From CALHAX01 sp038523655 (lineage in GTDB: Bacteria > Pseudomonadota > Alphaproteobacteria > Rhizobiales > CALHAX01), in assembly GCA_038523655.1 (NCBI GenBank), contig JBCBJG010000024.1, positions 1 to 21,007 on the forward strand: a DNA stretch of 21,007 nt. Direction: 5' to 3'. This document shows, piece after piece, positions 15,249 through 21,007 of the stretch (positions within the stretch are counted from its first letter, which is position 1; the number at the start of each line of letters is the position of its first letter). Under the pieces are notes generated by a model. It was not told where the DNA came from and did no database searches. It saw only the letters and a program-made list of their open reading frames with translations. A program made the position numbers and the translations under genes.

Positions 15249-15325
15249 TGGTGGGCCTGGCAGGACTTGAACCTGCAACCAGACGGTTATGAGCCGTCGG
15301 CTCTAACCAATTGAGCTACAGGCCC
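15249..15325 (-). tRNA. tRNA-Ile2 (anticodon CAT, lysidine type)
   Basis: 77 bases on the minus strand. The cloverleaf is complete: acceptor GGGCCTG with CAGGCCC, D stem GCTC/GAGC, anticodon stem GACGG/CCGTC with loop CTCATAA, 5-base variable loop, T stem GCAGG/CCTGC with loop TTCAAGT, discriminator A, and an encoded CCA at 15249-15251. CAT could be elongator Met or Ile2. The C4-G69 and C5-G68 acceptor pairs are the ones recognised by TilS in E. coli Ile2, and the T arm also resembles Ile2, so Ile2 is favoured; TilS would convert C34 to lysidine to read AUA. Confidence 0.92.
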
Positions 15326-15543
15326 GGCTCGGAAGAGCGACGTTCTCCTAGCAGAAATCGCCTGCCAGGCCAGACCCGACTGATCACCACCGACCTGGCG
15401 TGTTTGGCATCGCCTTTATGCCCCGCTTGCGCCATACCGCGTTCGAGACGGTCGCCTGGCCGAGCCGCGGCTAACGCTGCGCAACTCCTCGGACCGCCGA
15501 GCCGACCCGCCGCCCCGCCTACAGACCAGTATAGGTGCTCCCG

Positions 15544-16305
15544 ATGCCGACACGTCTACTTTGCAATTCCTCCTCCCCGTGGCGTGCTGCGGCGCTGGCA
15601 GCGACACTACTCACCGGGGCGACCGCGAGCACGCCGGTCGCCCTGGCGCAGGATCGCACCGTCGAACGCCCGATACGCCACATCACGGTCACGGCGACCG
15701 GTCGGGTCTCCGCTACGCCTGACATCGCAACGATTTCGACGGGCGTCGAGACCACCGGCGAAACCGCTGAGCAGGCGCTGGAGGAAAACTCGCGCGCGAT
15801 GCGGCGCGTGATTGCCCGTATGCGCGAGCTGGGTGTGCCCACCCGCCGGATCGCTACGGAGAACCTGAGCGTCCGCCCGAACTACGATCGCCGCCCCCAA
15901 CGTCAGCAGGATGTTCCGACGTCGCCCCGCATCGTTGGCTACACGGTGACCAACAGCGTCCGCATCCGTGTCGATGACATCGGTGATCTCGGGGAGATCG
16001 TCGACGCGGTGACGCGGATCGGCGCGAACCGCGTTGGTCAGATCCGGTTTTCCGTGCGCAACGCGGAATCGCTGCGTGACCGTGCGCGCGAACGCGCCGT
16101 GGCGAATGCGCGTCGCCGTGCGGAGCTTTATGTGGGCGCAACCAACGCCCGGCTCGGTCGTGTGTTGATGATCCGCGAAGGGTCGGCCGGTTTCAGGCCC
16201 CCACAACCGATGATGATGGAAGCGCGGTCCGCCCGCAGTGTGCCGATCGCCCGTGGCGAGCAGGAGCTGAGCGCCTCCGTCACGATCACCTGGGCACTTC
16301 GGTAG
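15544..16305 (+). CDS. Periplasmic SIMPL-domain (DUF541) protein
   Basis: 253 residues from ATG 15544. A signal peptide runs to about residue 35 (WRAAALAATLLTGATASTPV, cut before QDRTV). The SIMPL/DUF541 domain starts RHITVTATGRVSATPDIATI and continues TISTGVETTGETAEQALEEN, then MRRVIARMRELGVPTRRIAT with NLSVRPNYD. Later come VGYTVTNSVRIRVDDIGDLG and ARERAVANARRRAELYVGAT. The last strand is ELSASVTITWAL. YggE-type members are periplasmic or surface proteins linked to oxidative or stress phenotypes, but the biochemical activity is unknown. A GTG 9 bases earlier is possible. It is monocistronic and convergent with the ABC genes. Confidence 0.94.
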   Translation: MPTRLLCNSSSPWRAAALAATLLTGATASTPVALAQDRTVERPIRHITVTATGRVSATPDIATISTGVETTGETAEQALEENSRAMRRVIARMRELGVPTRRIATENLSVRPNYDRRPQRQQDVPTSPRIVGYTVTNSVRIRVDDIGDLGEIVDAVTRIGANRVGQIRFSVRNAESLRDRARERAVANARRRAELYVGATNARLGRVLMIREGSAGFRPPQPMMMEARSARSVPIARGEQELSASVTITWALR

Positions 16306-16455
16306 ACGCACGGCGCCATCGCCATGCACGCGGTAGGCGCCGCCCAGCCTCCGGCGCTCCTGAGCTGGGATTTTGGTCCGCTGATCCGCGCACGAGACCG
16401 CGCCGCGCGAGACGTGTCGGAGCACGTTACGGTCGTCGCATAGCCCGCCCGGAAA

Positions 16456-18309
16456 TCATTCCGCGGCCACCGCGTCCTGCACAAGAAACCCGCCGGACTG
16501 TCGCGCCCACAGGCTCGCGTACACGCCCCCGGCGGCCACCAGCTCGGCATGCGTCCCCTGCTCGATGATCGCGCCGGCATCCATCACGATCAGCCGATCC
16601 ATCGCGGCGATCGTCGACAGACGATGCGCGATGGCGATGACCGTCTTGCCTTGCATCAGGTTGTCGAACTGGCTCTGGATCGCCGCCTCGACTTCACTGT
16701 CAAGCGCAGACGTGGCCTCGTCGAGGATCAGGATCGGTGCGTCCTTGAGCAGCACGCGCGCGATAGCGATCCGCTGCCTCTGACCTCCAGAGAGTTTCAC
16801 GCCGCGCTCGCCGACCTGCGCATCGTAGCCCGAGCGGCCTTTCGTATCGGTGAGATCACGGATGAAATCGTGGGCCTGCGCCTGGGTGGCCGCCGCGATC
16901 ACGTCCTCCAACGACGCGTCAGGGTTGCCGTAGGAAATGTTGTCGCGGATCGAGCGATGCAGCAGCGAGGTGTCTTGCGTGACGACGCCGATCGACGCGC
17001 GGAGGCTGTCCTGCGTCACGTGAGCGATGTCGTGCCCGTCGATCGTGATGTGCCCGGCGTCGAGATCGTAGAGCCGCAACAGCAGGTTCGTGAGCGTCGT
17101 CTTGCCTGCACCGGAGCGCCCGATCAGCCCCACTTTTTCTCCCGCATTCACCGTTAGCGACAGATCGTGCACCGCAGAGACCCGCCCGCCATAGGCAAAC
17201 GAGACGCGCTCGAAGGCGATTTGCCCCCGCACATCGGGCAGCGCGCCGGCGTTCGGGCTGTCAATGATCCCGATCGGCGGGGAAATCGTCTCGAGGCTGT
17301 CCTGGATCGTGCCAATTTGGCGAAACAGCCCGTTGATCTGAAAACTGATCCAGCCGCTCATATGATTGAGCCGCAGGATGAGCCCGAGGCTGGCGGCGAG
17401 CGCGCCGAGCGTGATGTCGCCTGACTGCCAGAGTGTGATCCCGAGCCAGCCGGCAAGCGTCATCAGCAGGCCGTTGAGTGTGACGAGCCCGAGCCGCAGG
17501 CCGGAGACATACCGACCAAGCGCCATCACGGCATCGACGGTGCGCGCCATCGCTTCACGAACGAAGCGATCTTCCCGCTCGGCCCCGGCATAGAGCTTTA
17601 CCGTCTGGATGTTTGTGTAGCTGTCGACCAACCGCCCGTTGAGCGTTGCCCGTGCCCGCGACATCGTCTGCGCGCGGTCGCGGATTTCGCCAAGCGTCGC
17701 GCGCAGCAGACAGAAGTAACCGACGAACCAGCCGACCAGCAGCAGTGCCAGCCGCCAGTCGAGCGTGGCGAAGAGTGCGAACGCGACAACCGCGAAAATC
17801 AGAAATTGCAGAATGCCCTGGATCAGATCGAGGAGAAAATCTCCCGCGGCCTGCCCCGATTGCATCACCTTCGTTGCAATCCGTCCGGCGAAATCGTCCT
17901 GAAAGAACGCATAGCTCTGGCGGACCACTCGGCGATGAGACTGCCAGCGCGTCATGTAGAACATGCCCGGCACGATGGTGAGTTCGCTGACGAGCGAGGT
18001 CAGGCCCATCGATGCAGTCCGCAGGATAATGATCACGAAGGCCATCGCTGCGAACACCCGGCCGTGGCTCTGCCAGATCGTCGCCGGGTCGGCGTCCCGC
18101 AGCGCATCGATGATGATGCCAATGGAGGTGTAGAGCCACGCCTCGATGACGCCGGTGACCGCACTGGTCGCAAGCACCGCGAGAAATGGCCAGCGGGCCT
18201 GACGGAGAAAATAAAGCAGGAACGCGCCGACCGTGGTCGGAAACGCACCATCGGGCGCGGGCCGGAACGGGTCGAGCCAGTTCTCGAAAGGGCGAAACAA
18301 CCAGCGCAT
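16456..18309 (-). CDS. ABC exporter half-transporter (membrane and ATPase fused), downstream copy
   Basis: 617 residues from ATG 18309, with GGAG 8 bases upstream. The first 20 residues have a conserved FRPFENWLDPF. Six membrane helices lie between about 37 and 310 (first WPFLAVLATSAVTGVIEAWL). The ATPase domain starts near 363. The A-loop tyrosine is Y373 in FAYGG, Walker A is GRSGAGKTT (397-405), the Q-loop Gln is 445, the signature is LSGGQ (506-510), Walker B is ILILDE (Glu531 catalytic), and the switch His is 562. All catalytic positions are standard. It is the second gene of a two-gene minus-strand unit. An extension to 18504 would overlap its neighbour and has no site, so it is rejected. 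Substrate unknown; lipids, drugs or peptides are possible. Confidence 0.95.
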   Translation of the reverse strand: MRWLFRPFENWLDPFRPAPDGAFPTTVGAFLLYFLRQARWPFLAVLATSAVTGVIEAWLYTSIGIIIDALRDADPATIWQSHGRVFAAMAFVIIILRTASMGLTSLVSELTIVPGMFYMTRWQSHRRVVRQSYAFFQDDFAGRIATKVMQSGQAAGDFLLDLIQGILQFLIFAVVAFALFATLDWRLALLLVGWFVGYFCLLRATLGEIRDRAQTMSRARATLNGRLVDSYTNIQTVKLYAGAEREDRFVREAMARTVDAVMALGRYVSGLRLGLVTLNGLLMTLAGWLGITLWQSGDITLGALAASLGLILRLNHMSGWISFQINGLFRQIGTIQDSLETISPPIGIIDSPNAGALPDVRGQIAFERVSFAYGGRVSAVHDLSLTVNAGEKVGLIGRSGAGKTTLTNLLLRLYDLDAGHITIDGHDIAHVTQDSLRASIGVVTQDTSLLHRSIRDNISYGNPDASLEDVIAAATQAQAHDFIRDLTDTKGRSGYDAQVGERGVKLSGGQRQRIAIARVLLKDAPILILDEATSALDSEVEAAIQSQFDNLMQGKTVIAIAHRLSTIAAMDRLIVMDAGAIIEQGTHAELVAAGGVYASLWARQSGGFLVQDAVAAE

Positions 18310-18418
18310 GTAATCGCTCCTTCGCAGTAATATGGTACCATCGGGCTGTGACGCAGTCATCGTCCCACGGGGCCGGTTGTTTATCCTCCCCGCGCTTGGT
18401 TGCACGAGGAATGCGCGC

Positions 18419-20338
18419 TTACTCCGCGGCCGCGACCACGTCGTCCATGAGGAAACCGCCCGACTGGCGCGCCCAGAGCCCCGCATAGATGCCGCCGGCC
18501 GCAACCAGTTCGTCGTGCGTGCCCTGCTCGACGATCGCGCCCTGATCCATAACGATCAGCCGATCCATTGCCGCAATCGTCGACAGGCGGTGGGCAATCG
18601 CGATCACGGTCTTGCCGCGCATGAGGTTGTCGAACTGGCCCTGGATTGCCGCCTCCACCTCGCTGTCGAGTGCGGAGGTTGCCTCATCCAGAATGAGGAT
18701 CGGCGCATCTTTCAGAAGCACCCGCGCGATCGCGATGCGCTGCCTCTGCCCGCCTGAAAGTTTCACACCGCGTTCACCGACCTGCGCATCGAACCCGCGC
18801 GCACCATTGGAATCTTCGAGATCACGGATGAAATCGGCCGCTTCCGCCTGCGCCGCCGCCGCCAGTACTTCGTCGTCCGTCGCGTCGGGCCGCCCGTACC
18901 GGATGTTCTCGCGGATCGAGCGATGCAGCAGCGAGGTATCTTGCGTCACCATCCCGATCGCTTCGCGCAGGCTGTCCTGCGTCACGGCAGAGATGTCCTG
19001 TCCATCGATTGCGACGCTACCACCGTCGAGGTCGTAGAATCGGAGCAGCAGATTGACGAGCGTCGATTTGCCGGCTCCGGAGCGCCCGACGAGGCCAACT
19101 TTTTCTCCCGGCTTGATTGTGAGTGACAGGCGCTCGATCACCGGACGCGCATGATCGGCACGCGTGTGGGATGAGCCGGTCGCGTCAGAAGAAATCGCGG
19201 GCGTTTGCCCACGCCCATACGCGAACGATACGTTGTTGAACGTGATTTCCCCGCGCCGCACGTCAAGACGCGTTGCATTCGCCGCATCCTGCACCGCGCG
19301 AAGGCGCGAGATGGTTTCCATCCCGTCCTCAACGATCCCGATGTTCTCGAACAGCCGCGCCGTTTCCCACAGGATCCACTGCGACATTCCTTGCAGCCGC
19401 AGAACCAGTGCCGTCGCAAACGCGATCGCGCCGGTCGTCACCGCAGACACGCTCCACAGCCAGATCGCCATCGCCGCGACCGCGAAAACCAGCACGGCGT
19501 TGAGGATATGCAGGATAGACGTGAGCTGCGTCACGAGCCGCATCTGTACGTGCACGGTCTCGAGGAACGTTTCCATCCCTTCCTGGGCATAACCGTCCTC
19601 GCGGTCGGTATGCGCAAACATCTTCACCGTACTGATGTTCGTGTAACTGTCGACGATCCGCCCGGTCACGATCGACCGTGCGTCCGACTGCTCCTTCGAA
19701 GCGACCTGCAACTTCGGAATGAAATAGCAGAGCACACCGACATAGCCGGCGAGCCAGATCAGCAGCGGCGCGGTGAGACGGAGGTCACTGGCGGCGAACA
19801 ACAGCACCGCCCCGAGGAAATAAACGATCACGTAGACCATCACCTCGGTGAAGGTCATGACCGTATCGCGCACGGCGAGCGACGTTTGCATCACCTTCGT
19901 GGCGATCCGCCCGGCGAAATCATCCTGATAGAACCCGACCGACTGGCGCAGCAGATAGCGGTGCGCATCCCAGCGAATGCGCATCGCGTAGTTGCCAAGC
20001 AGGCCCTGGTGCACCGCTGTCTCGTGCAGCACGTTGAGGAGCGGGATCGCCACCAGCACGACGACCGTGATCCCGATCAGTGCCCACACGTGATTCGCGA
20101 CGAACGTCTCCGGATTACTCGCCGCGAGCCAATCGACGAGATTACCGACCAGCGCGAACAGCCAGACCTGCAGCAGCGCCGTAAGCGTTCCGACCAGCGC
20201 AACCGCCGCGAGCAGCGGCCAGAACGGGCGTGAATAATGGACGAGGAATGCCAGCAGCGTGCGTGGCGGCCGCGACGGCTGGCGCGGTGGAAACGGATCG
20301 TTCCGCGTTTCGAACCAATGGAAGAGGCGCGCGATCAT
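18419..20338 (-). CDS. ABC exporter half-transporter, upstream copy
   Basis: 639 residues from ATG 20338, with AGAGGA about 9 bases upstream. It is homologous to the next gene along its whole length: an N-terminal LFHWFETRNDPF, then a six-helix membrane domain to about 315. In the ATPase domain are the A-loop Tyr374, Walker A GRSGAGKST (418-426), Q-loop Gln466, LSGGQ (527-531), catalytic Glu552 and His583, all present. Residues about 376-400 (RGQTPAISSDATGSSHTRAD and on) are an extra loop between the first strands of the ATPase domain, absent from the paralogue. The 109-base gap to the next gene carries no evident terminator, so both are probably co-transcribed and may heterodimerise. The last about 112 residues are almost the same in both proteins, while the membrane domains differ. 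Confidence 0.95.
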   Translation of the reverse strand: MIARLFHWFETRNDPFPPRQPSRPPRTLLAFLVHYSRPFWPLLAAVALVGTLTALLQVWLFALVGNLVDWLAASNPETFVANHVWALIGITVVVLVAIPLLNVLHETAVHQGLLGNYAMRIRWDAHRYLLRQSVGFYQDDFAGRIATKVMQTSLAVRDTVMTFTEVMVYVIVYFLGAVLLFAASDLRLTAPLLIWLAGYVGVLCYFIPKLQVASKEQSDARSIVTGRIVDSYTNISTVKMFAHTDREDGYAQEGMETFLETVHVQMRLVTQLTSILHILNAVLVFAVAAMAIWLWSVSAVTTGAIAFATALVLRLQGMSQWILWETARLFENIGIVEDGMETISRLRAVQDAANATRLDVRRGEITFNNVSFAYGRGQTPAISSDATGSSHTRADHARPVIERLSLTIKPGEKVGLVGRSGAGKSTLVNLLLRFYDLDGGSVAIDGQDISAVTQDSLREAIGMVTQDTSLLHRSIRENIRYGRPDATDDEVLAAAAQAEAADFIRDLEDSNGARGFDAQVGERGVKLSGGQRQRIAIARVLLKDAPILILDEATSALDSEVEAAIQGQFDNLMRGKTVIAIAHRLSTIAAMDRLIVMDQGAIVEQGTHDELVAAGGIYAGLWARQSGGFLMDDVVAAAE

Positions 20339-20903
20339 GGAAGACGTTCCTCTCGAATTGCCCGTCGACAGTGCGACGGAGGGTTGGGCAGACGGGCACC
20401 GGAGCTGTCCGGCGGATGGCAGTCAGTGAGACCATGTCCCCCGCGCACCGGCCAGACAAACGTATCGGCGCGCCAGAACGCCGGCCTGCGATCATACCGA
20501 CAAGATCAACGCGCTCGCCGCCGCGGCCGATCCATCGACGCTTAGCGACAGCGCCGGGTGGCAACGCCGGGACCCTCTCTACGGCCGGCGAGCGCGTTTG
20601 GATATCTGTCAGTCGGCACGTCGTCGAATAGGCAATCCGTGGCGAAGGTGCTGCTCGCTACGATCGGCCGACGCAATTGCCGCATGCGCCGACGGCTTTC
20701 AAGCCATCGCACGCGCAAGGCAGCCTCGTGGCGGACGCAGCTCGTTCTGCCATGCGCCTCCTCGGCGACTATGCTCCCCCATGTGTGCGTTCCCCACGGG
20801 CGTGCACTTGGTCGCCCGCTCTGTTAGATGAGGGTGCCGAGCCGGCGCCGCGTGGCGCAACGCGCTGGCCAAGCGGACAACCCAGCTGCAGATGACTTGA
20901 GCG
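20339..20903. other. Divergent intergenic region between the ABC unit and hemF
   Basis: 565 bases. It must hold the promoters for the minus-strand ABC genes and the plus-strand hemF. I checked both strands and all frames: the short open frames (such as 20558-20827 plus and 20699-21001 minus) are arginine-rich without known motifs and are not called as genes. No terminator, tRNA or repeat was recognised. Confidence 0.5.
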
Positions 20904-21007
20904 ATGATGGAAGCGGACGTGCGGGAAGCCGAGGCGACGGCGGATATTCCCGAAAAGCAGCAACGGGCGCGCGCCTGGTTCGAGCAGTTGCGTGACGACA
21001 TCTGCGC
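20904..21007 (+). CDS. hemF: Coproporphyrinogen III oxidase, N-terminal fragment (runs off the right edge)
   Basis: From ATG 20904 (or the next codon ATG 20907) 34 codons are visible, reading MMEADVREAEATADIPEKQQ and then RARAWFEQLRDDICA at the window edge. The phrase ARAWFExLRDxIC is the characteristic N-terminus of aerobic coproporphyrinogen III oxidase (HemF), which oxidatively decarboxylates coproporphyrinogen III to protoporphyrinogen IX with oxygen in heme synthesis. The ribosome site is weak (TTGAG about 2 bases upstream). Only the first tenth of the gene is present, so catalytic residues are not visible. Confidence 0.8.
   Translation, partial: MMEADVREAEATADIPEKQQRARAWFEQLRDDIC

Noticed and set aside
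16324..16443. 39-codon plus-strand open frame between the SIMPL gene and the ABC genes
   Set aside because: It starts ATG and ends TAG but has no ribosome site, no motif, and could arise by chance in GC-rich DNA.
18310..18504. N-terminal extension of the downstream ABC gene
   Set aside because: It would overlap the upstream ABC gene and reads as its antisense shadow. The ATG at 18309 has a good ribosome site and starts the conserved FRPFENW segment.
19205..20233. 342-codon plus-strand frame antisense to the upstream ABC gene
   Set aside because: It is Arg/His/Asp-rich with no motif, a typical shadow of a conserved minus-strand gene.
20558..20831. Plus-strand short frames upstream of hemF, considered as a gene or remnant
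   Set aside because: They are Arg/Ser-rich without recognisable motifs. A trmL-like remnant was looked for, because trmL often neighbours hemF, and was not found.
1..21007. CRISPR array, prophage or complete insertion sequence
   Set aside because: No spaced direct repeats, integrase, transposase or phage structural genes are visible on either strand.

Overview
The window looks like a chromosomal segment of a high-GC alphaproteobacterium, most likely Hyphomicrobiales (Rhizobiales). Supporting signs are a Usg-family gene, a tight DUF1285 / CoA-type NUDIX hydrolase / DUF6111-like / CCA-adding enzyme operon, a MoxR ATPase close to it, an AraC regulator beside a 1-Cys peroxiredoxin, and tRNA-Ile2(CAT). 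Genus cannot be fixed from the sequence alone. I see no complete insertion sequence, CRISPR array, prophage or plasmid functions.

Layout. (1) 1-344, minus: the N-terminal part of a MoxR AAA+ ATPase, running off the left edge. (2) 611-3487, plus: a soluble histidine-kinase-like protein with a large insertion in its ATP-binding domain, an AraC-family regulator with an extended linker between its two helix-turn-helix motifs, and a 1-Cys peroxiredoxin followed by a very strong hairpin. (3) 3671-6722, plus: four overlapping genes (DUF1285, NUDIX, small membrane protein, CCA-adding enzyme) closed by a hairpin. (4) 7042-7311: Usg. (5) 7581-10273: a decayed two-gene module, a Cache-type membrane sensor with two stops and a 4-bp duplication, then a cyclic-nucleotide-gated-type potassium channel with one extra T. 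(6) 10434-12031: two translationally coupled genes, a GT-A-like glycosyltransferase and an unrecognised partner. (7) 12219-15325: a small exported Lys/His-rich protein, a minus-strand DsbA/FrnE-like protein, an exported SH3-like small protein, a convergent Pro/Ala-rich protein, and tRNA-Ile2(CAT) on the minus strand. (8) 15544-16305: a periplasmic SIMPL-domain protein. (9) 16456-20338, minus: two tandem full-length ABC exporter half-transporters. (10) 20904-21007: the first codons of hemF, running off the right edge.

How the parts may work together. The DUF1285-to-CCA block is a housekeeping operon. The kinase, AraC and peroxiredoxin genes could form a small stress-response unit, but no binding site was seen. 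The sensor/channel pair was probably a signal-input plus ion-flux module. It now carries four lesions, and its channel has also lost the arginine that normally contacts the cyclic-nucleotide phosphate. The two ABC half-transporters have nearly identical catalytic ends and divergent membrane domains, as expected for an old duplication that now makes a heterodimeric exporter or two homodimers. The most unusual places are the kinase insertion (about 1121-1407) and the sensor/channel module. No clearly new defence or mobile system was found.
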